Part shown: positions 26,802 through 34,885 of the stretch, one piece after another | Position numbering within the stretch: the first letter of the stretch is position 1 | Layout of the letters: the number at the start of each line of letters is the position of its first letter | Source: Pseudomonas sp. UBA4617 | GTDB taxonomy: Bacteria > Pseudomonadota > Gammaproteobacteria > Pseudomonadales > Pseudomonadaceae | Reading direction: 5' to 3' | DNA length: 64,000 bases | Assembly (NCBI RefSeq): GCF_002386445.1 | Contig: NZ_DGIR01000036.1 | Span: forward strand, 1 to 64,000 | The notes under the pieces: generated by a model | The model's database searches: none | The model's input: the letters and a program-made list of their open reading frames with translations, nothing else | Told to the model about the DNA's origin: nothing | Made by a program: the position numbers and the translations under genes

Positions 26802-26830
26802 CTGACTCCGCCTGCAAGGCAAGGTAAACT
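26802..26830 (+). promoter_or_regulatory. Candidate rlmJ promoter
   Basis: CTGACT (26802-26807) and TAAACT (26825-26830) are 17 bases apart, each matching four of six consensus positions, 22 bases before the rlmJ start codon. Confidence 0.45.
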
Positions 26831-26852
26831 TGCCGCCCCCGCAGGAGTTGCC

Positions 26853-27689
26853 ATGAATTATCGTCACGCCTTCCACGCCGGCAACCACGCCGACGTCCTC
26901 AAGCACATCGTGCTGACCCGCCTCATCGCCCTGATGTCGCGCAAGGAGCAGCCGTTCGCCTACATCGATACCCACGCAGGGCTCGGCTTGTACGACCTGC
27001 AAGGTGACCAGGCAACCCGGACCGGCGAATACCTGGAAGGGGTGGCCCGCCTGTGGAGCCGCGACGACCTGCCGGCCATGGCTGCTGACTACCTGCGCAT
27101 CATCAAGCGCCTGAACGCCGATGGCGAGTTGCGCTATTACCCCGGTTCGCCCGAGCTGGCCCGCCGCCTGATGCGCCAGCAGGATCGCGCCCTGCTCAAC
27201 GAGAAGCATCCCGAAGACGGGCCGCTGCTCAAGGAGAACATGAAGAAGGACCCGCGTGTGGTCGTGCACCTGGGCGAAGGCTGGCATGTGCCGCGAGCCC
27301 TGCTGCCGGTGCAGGAAAAGCGCGCGATCATGCTGATCGACCCGCCATTTGAACAGGCTGATGAACTGAAGCGCTGCACCACGGCGATGAAAGAAGCGAT
27401 CAGCCGCATGCGCCAGACGGTCGCGGCCATCTGGTATCCGATCAAGGATCAGCGCTCGCTGACCCGTTTCTACCAGGACCTGACCAGCACCGGCGCACCG
27501 AAGCTGCTGCGTGTCGAGCTGTACGTGCACCACCAGGACAGCCCGCAGGGCCTGAATGGTTCGGGCCTGGCCATCGCCAACCCGCCATGGGGGCTGGAGG
27601 ACGAACTGAAGGAGCTGCTGCCCTGGCTGGCCAAGGAGCTGGCGCAGACCGCCGGCAGCTACCGCATGGACTGGTTGATCGCTGAATAA
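26853..27689 (+). CDS. rlmJ: 23S rRNA (adenine-2030-N6)-methyltransferase
   Basis: A 278-residue SAM-dependent methyltransferase that modifies A2030 of 23S rRNA. The N-terminal MNYRHAFHAGNHADVLKH is the strongly conserved RlmJ start; the SAM site includes YIDTHAGLGLYDL and the catalytic motif is DPPFE (MLIDPPFEQ). The C-terminal NPPWGLE is also family-typical. Length matches E. coli RlmJ (280). It appears to be a single-gene unit with its own promoter. Confidence 0.95.
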   Translation: MNYRHAFHAGNHADVLKHIVLTRLIALMSRKEQPFAYIDTHAGLGLYDLQGDQATRTGEYLEGVARLWSRDDLPAMAADYLRIIKRLNADGELRYYPGSPELARRLMRQQDRALLNEKHPEDGPLLKENMKKDPRVVVHLGEGWHVPRALLPVQEKRAIMLIDPPFEQADELKRCTTAMKEAISRMRQTVAAIWYPIKDQRSLTRFYQDLTSTGAPKLLRVELYVHHQDSPQGLNGSGLAIANPPWGLEDELKELLPWLAKELAQTAGSYRMDWLIAE

Positions 27690-27765
27690 GCTTATCTTGC
27701 CTGCCTGTACTGGCTTGCCGGCAATGGGGTCGGTACGGGTTGCCGCGTTGTGCACATGTTTGCGT

Positions 27766-27771
27766 TATAAT
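27766..27771 (+). promoter_or_regulatory. Perfect TATAAT -10 element before the core-oligosaccharide genes
   Basis: Tgcgttataatcccgcc contains an exact TATAAT 69 bases before the first gene of the lipopolysaccharide block. No good -35 at 16-18 bases is seen (ttgccg lies 20 bases upstream), so an activator or non-standard spacing is possible. Confidence 0.55.
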
Positions 27772-27839
27772 CCCGCCCTTTAGCCGCCACCCGCCCGCTG
27801 GGCCGCTGGCGCATTTCTACGAATGAAGAGGCTGATCCC

Positions 27840-29597
27840 TTGGCATTGACGATTCTTGGCCTGTCCGGCGCCCTTAGCCATGACCCTTCCGCGGCCCTGT
27901 ACATAGACGGCAAGCTGGTTGCCGCCGCCGAAGAAGAGCGCTTCGTGCGTGACAAGCATGCGAAGAACCGCATGCCCTACGAGTCGGCGAAGTTCTGCCT
28001 GGAGCAGGCCGGCATCAAGCCATCCGATGTCGACGTGGTAGCCATCCCGTTCGCCCCGATCAGCCTGTTCGGCAAGGCACGCTGGCACTATGCCAAGCGT
28101 TACTGGTACGCCCCGGATCGTGCCCTCGACGCCATCCTGATGGGCAACCGCCGCTACAAGCGCTACCGCAAGAAGATCGTCTGGTGCCTGGAGCAGCTGG
28201 GCTTCGACCCGAAAAAGGTCAAGATCGAGCCGGTCGAGCACCACCTGGCCCACGCCTCCAGCGCTTACCACTGCTCGGGCTTCAAGGAAAAGACCGCAAT
28301 TCTCGGCATCGACGGTAAAGGCGAATATGCCACCACCTTCTTTGGCTACGGCGAAAACGGCAAGATTCACAAGATCAAGGAATTCTTCGACCCGGACTCG
28401 CTCGGTGGCCTGTACGGCGCAATCACCGAGTTCCTCGGTTTCGAGATGCTCGACGGCGAGTTCAAGGTCATGGGCATGGCGCCGTATGGCGACGCCAGCA
28501 AATACGACTTCTCGCGCCTGGCCAGCTTCGAAAACGGCGAGCTGTTGATCAACACCGAATACGCCAACGTGATCGGGCTGCGCCGCTACAAGGAGAAGGG
28601 CAAGGGCTTCTACTTCTCGCCGAAACTGATCGAATGGCTCGGCCCCAAGCGCGAGGGCGACATCGCCGATGAGCCGTACATCCATTACGCAGCCAGCATG
28701 CAGGCGCTGTTCGAGAAAATCGCCCTGCAGATGATCGACCATTACCTGGGCGACACCCTGCGTGAAACCGGCAAGCTGGCCTTCGCTGGCGGCTGTGCGC
28801 TGAACGTCAAGCTCAACCAGAAGATCATCGCCCGTTCCGATGTGAAGGAGCTGTTCGTACAGCCAGCCTCCGGTGACGCCGGCACCGCCGTGGGCGCTGC
28901 AGCCTACGTTTCCCACGCCCGTGGCGTACCGGTCGAGAAGATGGAACACGTCTACCTCGGCCCGTCGTATTCCAACGAAGACGTGGTCGCTGCCTGTGCC
29001 CGCCACCCGAACGCGCCGAAGTGGCGCAAGCTCGACGACATGCCGCAGCGCATTGCCCGGATCATGGTCGATGGCAACCCGGTGGCCTGGTTCCAGGGCC
29101 GCATGGAGTTCGGCCCGCGTGCCCTGGGTGGCCGTTCGATCATCGGTTGCCCGAGCGTGCCGGGCGTGGCCGACCGCATCAACGAGCAGATCAAGTTCCG
29201 CGAACGCTGGAGACCTTTCTGCCCGTCGATGCTCGACACCGTCGCCCCGCAGATGATCAAGGTCGACCACCCGGCGCCGTTCATGACCTTCACCTTCGAA
29301 GTGGCTGAAGAGTGGAAGACCCGTGTGCCAGAAGTGGTCCACGAGGATGGCACGTCGCGGGCCCAGGTGCTCAAGCGCGAATACAACCCGCGCTACTACG
29401 ACATGATGAAGGCGCTGGAGGACCTGACTGGCAACGGCGTGTCGCTCAACACCTCGTTGAACCGCCGTGGTGAACCGATGATCTGCTCGCCGACCGACGC
29501 CTTGAACATGTTCTTCGGCTCGGATCTGCAGTACCTCATCATGGAGGACATCCTGGTGGTGAAGGACGGCGCAGCCCTGTATGACCAGCCGCTCTGA
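27840..29597 (+). CDS. wapO: Carbamoyltransferase (WapO-like, core oligosaccharide)
   Basis: A 585-residue carbamoyltransferase of the NodU/CmcH/TobZ family, which uses carbamoyl phosphate and ATP to carbamoylate a sugar. The N-terminal Kae1-like domain has LGLSGALSHDPSAAL, the metal-binding HHLAHASSAY and IDGKGEYATT; the C-terminal domain has RMEFGPRALGGRSI and NTSLNRRGEP. In Pseudomonas the core heptose carries a carbamoyl group; the orthologous place in P. aeruginosa is wapO, at the same end of the same gene run. The TTG at 27840 (MALTILG) is the best start, with an aagagg ribosome site. The next gene begins inside its last 17 bases. Confidence 0.82.
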   Translation: MALTILGLSGALSHDPSAALYIDGKLVAAAEEERFVRDKHAKNRMPYESAKFCLEQAGIKPSDVDVVAIPFAPISLFGKARWHYAKRYWYAPDRALDAILMGNRRYKRYRKKIVWCLEQLGFDPKKVKIEPVEHHLAHASSAYHCSGFKEKTAILGIDGKGEYATTFFGYGENGKIHKIKEFFDPDSLGGLYGAITEFLGFEMLDGEFKVMGMAPYGDASKYDFSRLASFENGELLINTEYANVIGLRRYKEKGKGFYFSPKLIEWLGPKREGDIADEPYIHYAASMQALFEKIALQMIDHYLGDTLRETGKLAFAGGCALNVKLNQKIIARSDVKELFVQPASGDAGTAVGAAAYVSHARGVPVEKMEHVYLGPSYSNEDVVAACARHPNAPKWRKLDDMPQRIARIMVDGNPVAWFQGRMEFGPRALGGRSIIGCPSVPGVADRINEQIKFRERWRPFCPSMLDTVAPQMIKVDHPAPFMTFTFEVAEEWKTRVPEVVHEDGTSRAQVLKREYNPRYYDMMKALEDLTGNGVSLNTSLNRRGEPMICSPTDALNMFFGSDLQYLIMEDILVVKDGAALYDQPL

Positions 29598-30711
29598 ACC
29601 GCGCGTCCTGCAGTTCTGCCATGGCTATGACGGGCCGTTCCTGGACTGCGCCCGTCAGTACGCCAGCCTGTTCCAGGGGCATGGCTACCAGGTGACCACG
29701 GTGTTCCTCACCGGCGCTGCCGACCCGCAAGTGGCGGCCGGCTGCGCCTCGGACGAGGTACTGTTCCTGGAGTTCAGCTCCAAGGCCGTGCGCGGCCTGA
29801 AGCTCGGCGCCATCCGCGCGTTGCGGCGGATTGCCGCCGAGCGCAATTTCACCTTCTGCATTGCCCATCGCTTCAAGCCGATCTACGTGGCGCTGCTGGG
29901 TACCGGCTTGCCGGTGATCGGCGTGCACCATGCCTTTGGCGACTACCAGCGCAAGGGCCGCCGCCTGTTCGCCAACCTGTTCAGCCAGCGCCTGAGCCTG
30001 CTCGGGGTATCAGACGCAGTGCGTGACGAGATGCGCAGCTGCCTGCCGAAGTGGCCAGCCGAACGTATCCAGACCCTTTACAACCGCATCGACATCGAAG
30101 CCCTGCAAGCGGCCCTGGTGCCACGCGCCGAAGCCCGTCAGGCCCTGGGCCTGGATGCGCAGGCATGGATTGTCGGCAATGTCGGGCGCCTGCACCCGGA
30201 CAAGGACCAGGCCACCCTGTTGCGTGGCTTTGCCGAAGCGCTGCCGGGGCTGCCGGCCGGTGCACGTCTGGCGATCCTCGGCAAGGGCCGCCTGGAGGTC
30301 AGGCTCAAGGCCCTGGCCGCCGAACTGGGCGTTGCCGGGCAAGTGGACTTCCTTGGCCAGGTGCCCGACGCACGCCGTTATTTCCAGGCGTTCGACGTGT
30401 TTGCCCTCAGTTCCGACCATGAGCCGTTCGGCATGGTCCTGCTCGAGGCGATGGCCGCCGGAGTTCCCGTGCTGGCAACGGCCTGTGGCGGTGCGCGCGA
30501 AGTGGTCGAGGGTGTCGGCGTGCTGTTCCCGCTGGGGGATGCCGGCCAGCTGGCCCAAGGCCTGAAGCACATGGCCGTGCTTGATGAGCCGCAGCGCCAG
30601 GCCTGTACCGCGCACATGCTGCAGCGTCTGCGTGAGCGCTTCTCCGACCAGGCGGTGCGCGAAGCCTTCTGGCAGCTGCCGCAAGTCCGTTCTCTGGTAG
30701 GGAAGGCTTGA
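29581..30711 (+). CDS. wapH: Family GT4 glycosyltransferase (WapH-like)
   Basis: A 376-residue cytoplasmic glycosyltransferase with a GT-B fold. The C-terminal GT4 domain is clear: VGNVGRLHPDKDQATLL, LAILGKGRLEVRL, and the nucleotide-sugar motif SSDHEPFGMVLLEAMAAGVPVLA with the E-x7-E pair. The N-terminal acceptor domain begins VLQFCHGYDGPFLD. Position directly after the carbamoyltransferase corresponds to wapH of P. aeruginosa, an outer-core transferase. Its ATG lies 17 bases inside the preceding gene and its stop overlaps the next start by one base, so these genes are tightly coupled. Sugar specificity cannot be read from sequence. Confidence 0.78.
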   Translation: MTSRSEPRVLQFCHGYDGPFLDCARQYASLFQGHGYQVTTVFLTGAADPQVAAGCASDEVLFLEFSSKAVRGLKLGAIRALRRIAAERNFTFCIAHRFKPIYVALLGTGLPVIGVHHAFGDYQRKGRRLFANLFSQRLSLLGVSDAVRDEMRSCLPKWPAERIQTLYNRIDIEALQAALVPRAEARQALGLDAQAWIVGNVGRLHPDKDQATLLRGFAEALPGLPAGARLAILGKGRLEVRLKALAAELGVAGQVDFLGQVPDARRYFQAFDVFALSSDHEPFGMVLLEAMAAGVPVLATACGGAREVVEGVGVLFPLGDAGQLAQGLKHMAVLDEPQRQACTAHMLQRLRERFSDQAVREAFWQLPQVRSLVGKA

Positions 30712-31607
30712 TGCTCAACCGTATTCAGGCCTTCCGCGAACGCGGTTGGCAAACCATCGACGCCAAAGCCTACGCCGAGGCATGGGCCCGCTTTGGCGGC
30801 AGCGTCGCTACCCATCCGCTGGTCGTCGAACAACTGGCCGACCTGGCGCAGCTGCCGGTGCGTTACCTGGGGTGGCATCAGGCTGGCGTGCTGAAGGCAG
30901 CCATCCCGGCCTGGGGCCACCACCTGGCGCTGTCCAAGGATGTGCTCAAGCGTACCGGCAAGAAAGCCCTGTTCGACCTGGGCAATGCCGAAATCATCCT
31001 GCCGGCGGCGGCCGATGCCGCAGCGCCGTTGCGCCATACGGCGCGTTACCTGTCCGAACTGAACAAGGGCCGCTTCAGTGGCCTCAAGGCGCAGAAGGAA
31101 CAGTTGGCCATGGCACGTGCACCGGAAGAGCTGTCGAAGAAGTTCCGCTACAACCAGCGCCGCGAGCTGCGCCTGCTGGAAGAGGCGGGCGGGGTGGTGC
31201 GTCCGATCGGCGACTTCAGCGCGCAGGAGATTGCCAGAATGTACTGCGACCTGTTCCAGCGTCGCTGGGGCTTCCCGGCCACCGGGGCCGAGCGCATGGC
31301 CGATGTGCTGGAGCGCTTGCGCGAGCTGCTGATCGGTTCGGTGCTGCTGCTGGATGGCAAGCCGATTGCCATCCAGCTGGTGTACCGTGTCGAAGCGCCG
31401 GAGTGGATCAGCGTCGAGTACATCAATGGTGGTGTCGACCCGCAAACCAAGGCATTCAGCCCCGGTAGCGTCTTGAGCTTCCTCAACACCCAGGCTGCCT
31501 GGGAGGATGCCCGGGCGCGCAACAAGCCGCTGCGGTTCTCGTTCGGTCGTGCCGACCGCGAGTACAAGGACCGCTGGTGCAACCCCGTGTCGGTGTACCA
31601 GGCGTGA
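30711..31607 (+). CDS. Mig-14 family protein (antimicrobial peptide resistance)
   Basis: A 298-residue protein of the Mig-14 family, which has an acetyltransferase-like (GNAT/FemAB-like) fold. Salmonella Mig-14 promotes resistance to cationic antimicrobial peptides at the inner membrane. Family-like parts are KKFRYNQRRELRLLEEAGG, MYCDLFQRRWGFP, DGKPIAIQLVYR and the C-terminal RFSFGRADREYKDRW. The ATG at 30711 overlaps the wapH stop (TGATG), and its own stop overlaps the next start (GTGA). Being inside the core-oligosaccharide run suggests that it modifies lipopolysaccharide or acts on its surface, but the biochemical activity is not established. Confidence 0.78.
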   Translation: MLNRIQAFRERGWQTIDAKAYAEAWARFGGSVATHPLVVEQLADLAQLPVRYLGWHQAGVLKAAIPAWGHHLALSKDVLKRTGKKALFDLGNAEIILPAAADAAAPLRHTARYLSELNKGRFSGLKAQKEQLAMARAPEELSKKFRYNQRRELRLLEEAGGVVRPIGDFSAQEIARMYCDLFQRRWGFPATGAERMADVLERLRELLIGSVLLLDGKPIAIQLVYRVEAPEWISVEYINGGVDPQTKAFSPGSVLSFLNTQAAWEDARARNKPLRFSFGRADREYKDRWCNPVSVYQA

Positions 31608-33007
31608 GCCGCAAGCAGCAGTTGCTCAAACGCCATCGGCGCAACAAGCGCCTGGGCCTGCTGGTGGGCGTGGTTGCGCTGGTTGCCCTGGGGCTATTCA
31701 CCTGGTGGTGGCTGCCGCTGCTGCTGTTGCCGCTGTTGTGGGCGGGCCATGAAGCCTGGTTTGCCGACCATCTGTTCTATGCGCCCAGCGAGGACTACGC
31801 CTATGACTTCGGCGACCAGGCCCGGCCGGTTGCCGCCAGCCTGGACGCTGGCCTGCTCAAGGCCGATTGCGTGCTGCAGGGCAACGAAACCTTGATCCTC
31901 GAGTTGCGCGTGAAAAGCACCTGGCTCGGGCGCTTCTTCGACCCGCGGGTCGAACTGCTGGCTACCGGGCAGGACGACCGGCAAACCTTCGAGCGCGGTG
32001 TCGATGGCATGCGGTTCCTCAACCTGAGCGGCCTGGCGGCACCCTTGCAAGCCGGTTCGTTGCGCCTGCGTGGCCGTCATTGCCGGTTGCAAGGCCAGCC
32101 GCGCCTGTGGATAACCCCGCCGGTCGAGCTGCAACGGCGCCGGGTCATGGTGATTGCGCCGCATGCCGATGACGCCGAGCTGGCCGCTTATGGTCTCTAC
32201 AGCCAGGCTGACGAAACCTGGGTGGTGACCCTGACCGCCGGTGAGATCGAGGCTGAACACTACCAGCAGATGGGCCTGGCCAAGGCCGAGGCTGCACGGT
32301 TGAAAGGCCGCTTGCGGGCCTGGGACAGCATCGCCGTGCCACGCTGGGCCGGCGTCCCGGAATCGCACTGCGTGCAACTGGGCTATTTCTGCCTGCAACT
32401 GCCCGCCATGCAGGCCGCGCCAGACCAGCCGGCCGCTTCCCGTGAGGCTGGACTCGCCGATATCCGTATGTTCCGCCAGTTCAACCCGTTCCCACTGCCG
32501 GCCGATGGCGATGGCGCGCCGACCTGGCACAACCTGCTTGCCGACCTGCGGACCTTGCTGGAAATGGTCAGGCCGCAAGTGCTGGTGATGCCGCACCCGC
32601 AGCTCGACCCGCACCCCGACCACGTCTGCGCCCAGGCCGCAGTGCTGGAGGCCTTGCAAGGCCTGGCCTGGCAGCCGCAAACCTTGCTCTGCTATGCCAA
32701 CCACCTGCATGACAACGACCGTTGGCCGATGGGTGACAGTGGCGATGGCGTGGCGTTGCCACCGCAGATGAGCGCTGATCAGGCCTGGGCGCCCTGTAGC
32801 CTGGTGCTCGACCTGGCGACCCAACGCGACAAGGCCATGGCCCTGGGCATGATGCACGACCTGCAGCCGCCCGCGCCGTTCAAGCGCCGAGTGCGCCGCT
32901 GGTTGCAGCGTTGGCTGGCCGGACGGAGACCATCGCCTTACGGGGAGAACGAGTTCTTCCGCAAGGCCGTGCGCCGCCATGAACTGTTCTGGCGGCGCGA
33001 GCTGTAG
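31604..33007 (+). CDS. dnpA: PIG-L/LmbE-type de-N-acetylase (DnpA-like)
   Basis: A 467-residue protein with an N-terminal membrane helix (LGLLVGVVALVALGLFTWWW and a second hydrophobic part), a domain of about 100 residues, then a PIG-L deacetylase domain. The zinc motif PHADDAE is at about residues 186-192 and the partner motif HPQLDPHPDH lies near 330. PIG-L enzymes remove acetyl groups from N-acetylglucosamine-type sugars. In P. aeruginosa the gene at this place, dnpA, has been connected with antibiotic persistence. I take the GTG at 31604, which overlaps the mig-14 stop; the frame open to 31577 has no ribosome site. Confidence 0.82.
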   Translation: MSRKQQLLKRHRRNKRLGLLVGVVALVALGLFTWWWLPLLLLPLLWAGHEAWFADHLFYAPSEDYAYDFGDQARPVAASLDAGLLKADCVLQGNETLILELRVKSTWLGRFFDPRVELLATGQDDRQTFERGVDGMRFLNLSGLAAPLQAGSLRLRGRHCRLQGQPRLWITPPVELQRRRVMVIAPHADDAELAAYGLYSQADETWVVTLTAGEIEAEHYQQMGLAKAEAARLKGRLRAWDSIAVPRWAGVPESHCVQLGYFCLQLPAMQAAPDQPAASREAGLADIRMFRQFNPFPLPADGDGAPTWHNLLADLRTLLEMVRPQVLVMPHPQLDPHPDHVCAQAAVLEALQGLAWQPQTLLCYANHLHDNDRWPMGDSGDGVALPPQMSADQAWAPCSLVLDLATQRDKAMALGMMHDLQPPAPFKRRVRRWLQRWLAGRRPSPYGENEFFRKAVRRHELFWRREL

Positions 33008-33051
33008 ACCCCATGGTTGACCGCGATGGCGCAGAGCGCCCAAGGAAAGCA

Positions 33052-34008
33052 ATGAAAGTCCTATTTCTGGTGCAGAAGGAACAGCGGGCCATTCTCGACC
33101 GCCTGTACGATGGCGTCGCGGCCAACTGCGAATGTGACCTGCGCTGGCTGACCAGCGAAGACCAGCGTAACCTGCGTCGCTATTTCAAGCGGGAAGTGCA
33201 GGTCGAGCGCTATGACCGCATCCTGTTCTTCCTGCGCTTCAAGCAAGAGATTCGCCAGGTGGCGTTCATCCGCACGGTGCCGAACCTGGTCATTCTCGAA
33301 CATGATGCCTACCAGAACTACATCCCGTGCAAGTACACCGGCAAGTTCAGTGCGCATTATCGCCAACTGCCATGGGCGCGGGTGATCAGCTCCGGGTACA
33401 TGGTCAGCGAGCGCCTGCGCGAGGAAGGGTTCGATGCCGTGTTCGTGCCCAAGGGTTACGACGAGCACTTGCTCAGTGACCAGGGGCGCGAGCGTGACAT
33501 CGAGCTGGCGTTTGTCGGCAGCACCAACAGTGTCGCCTATAGCGGACGCAAGGCGCTGCTGGACGAGCTGGGCCGGGTGGAGAACCTGGTGGTGACCCGT
33601 ACCAAATCGGGCGAGGACTACTGCAACACGCTCAATCGTATCCGCTTCTTCGTCAGTGCCGATGTCGGCATGGGCGAATACATGATCAAGAACTTCGAAG
33701 CCATGGCCTGCGGCTGTGTGTTGCTGGCGTATGACCAGGGCGAGGCAGAAAACCGCGCGCTGGGCCTGCAGGACATGCACAACGTGGTGTTTTATGACAG
33801 CATCCCGACCCTTCAGGAAAAACTCCGCTGCTTGCGTGCGGACCCTGCACTGGCCCGGCAGATTGCAGAAAATGGTCGCCATCTGGCGGTTTCCCGTTTC
33901 AGTTTCGGGGCCGTTGGACGTAGCATCGTCGACCACATGCGCCCGGCGCTCAGGCCCCACCCGCCGTTGTCTGCATGGCAGCGGCTGCGCCTGAAGCTGG
34001 GCATCTAA
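33052..34008 (+). CDS. Cell-surface sugar glycosyltransferase (Ssg-like)
   Basis: A 318-residue glycosyltransferase of the CgeB-like GT-B type. The C-terminal half has the form expected for nucleotide-sugar binding (IKNFEAMACGCVLLAYDQGE, equivalent to the GT4 E-x7-E loop), and the N-terminus VLFLVQKEQRAILDRLYDG is a Rossmann start. Position after dnpA corresponds to ssg (PA5001 in P. aeruginosa), needed for normal lipopolysaccharide or exopolysaccharide and surface motility in pseudomonads. The ATG at 33052 has an aaggaaag ribosome site, so the extension to 33013 is discarded. Confidence 0.72.
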   Translation: MKVLFLVQKEQRAILDRLYDGVAANCECDLRWLTSEDQRNLRRYFKREVQVERYDRILFFLRFKQEIRQVAFIRTVPNLVILEHDAYQNYIPCKYTGKFSAHYRQLPWARVISSGYMVSERLREEGFDAVFVPKGYDEHLLSDQGRERDIELAFVGSTNSVAYSGRKALLDELGRVENLVVTRTKSGEDYCNTLNRIRFFVSADVGMGEYMIKNFEAMACGCVLLAYDQGEAENRALGLQDMHNVVFYDSIPTLQEKLRCLRADPALARQIAENGRHLAVSRFSFGAVGRSIVDHMRPALRPHPPLSAWQRLRLKLGI

Positions 34009-34074
34009 CACAAGAACTTTCGCCCGTACGGAGCGGGTGTTGAAAGTCGATAGTCGCAAGGCGGAGGGAGTCCG

Positions 34075-34848
34075 GTGCGCTTTTCAAATGATAGTGATGT
34101 CACGCTCGTCGTGACCAGCTGTGGGCGGTTCGATCTGCTCAAAGATACCCTTGAGAGTTTCGATCGCTACAACACCGCGCCCATTCGTGAGGTATTCATC
34201 ACCGAGGATTCCGGTGACGATGCCGTGCACGCCGCTGTGCCGGAGCACTGGAAACCGCACTGCAAGGTGTTCGTCAACCGGCCCAAGCTTGGTCAGTTGC
34301 CGTCCATCGACCTGGCCTACAGCCACGTCAGGACGCCGTACATCTTCCACTGCGAGGATGACTGGCATTTCTACCGCCAGGGCTTCGTCGAAGACTCGCG
34401 GGCCATTCTGCAGGCCAGCCCCGACCTGTTGCAGGTGTGGCTGCGTAGCCACGCCCATGACCTGGCCATCCACAGCCCCTATATCCACCTGGGCGATCGT
34501 CAGGTGATCGCCGGTGTGCCTTGTTATCCGCTGCTGTCCGAGAAGGCCGAGTGGCAGGCCTTTTCGCTCAACCCAGGGCTGCGTCGGCTGGCCGACTACC
34601 AGCGCTGCGCGCCATTTGCCGCCTATTCTGGGGAAAAGGCTCTTTCCCGACGCTATGCTGAGTTAAATCTGACAGCGGTCACCCTGGAGGGTGATGCAGT
34701 ATTGCACACCGGGTTTGGTAACCATGTGACCTTGCCCATCGAAGTGGAGCGCAAGGCAAAGCGTCGTAAGCGGGATCGGATCAAGTTGGCATTGACGTTG
34801 GTGGCAGGTGCCGTAATCGGCATGGCAATCACCCTATTTGTTCAATGA
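34075..34848 (+). CDS. GT2-like glycosyltransferase with C-terminal membrane anchor
   Basis: A 257-residue GT-A-type transferase. The N-terminal VTLVVTSCGRFDLLKDTLES is the nucleotide-binding start of family 2, and the acidic HCEDDWHFY looks like the metal-binding DxD region. After a basic stretch (KAKRRKRDRIK) the protein ends in a single hydrophobic helix (LALTLVAGAVIGMAITLFVQ), which should anchor it to the inner membrane by its tail. The gene uses GTG at 34075 with a strong ggagg site. Its place in the run corresponds to the region of wapR in P. aeruginosa, but I cannot claim orthology. Confidence 0.68.
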   Translation: MRFSNDSDVTLVVTSCGRFDLLKDTLESFDRYNTAPIREVFITEDSGDDAVHAAVPEHWKPHCKVFVNRPKLGQLPSIDLAYSHVRTPYIFHCEDDWHFYRQGFVEDSRAILQASPDLLQVWLRSHAHDLAIHSPYIHLGDRQVIAGVPCYPLLSEKAEWQAFSLNPGLRRLADYQRCAPFAAYSGEKALSRRYAELNLTAVTLEGDAVLHTGFGNHVTLPIEVERKAKRRKRDRIKLALTLVAGAVIGMAITLFVQ

Positions 34849-34885
34849 AGTCGCTGTCCCACCTGACATGAGCGGGAGCGGACCC

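Noticed and set aside
27780..29342. Minus-strand frame opposite the carbamoyltransferase gene
   Set aside because: Antisense shadow of a gene with clear catalytic motifs; no own ribosome site or homology-like pattern.
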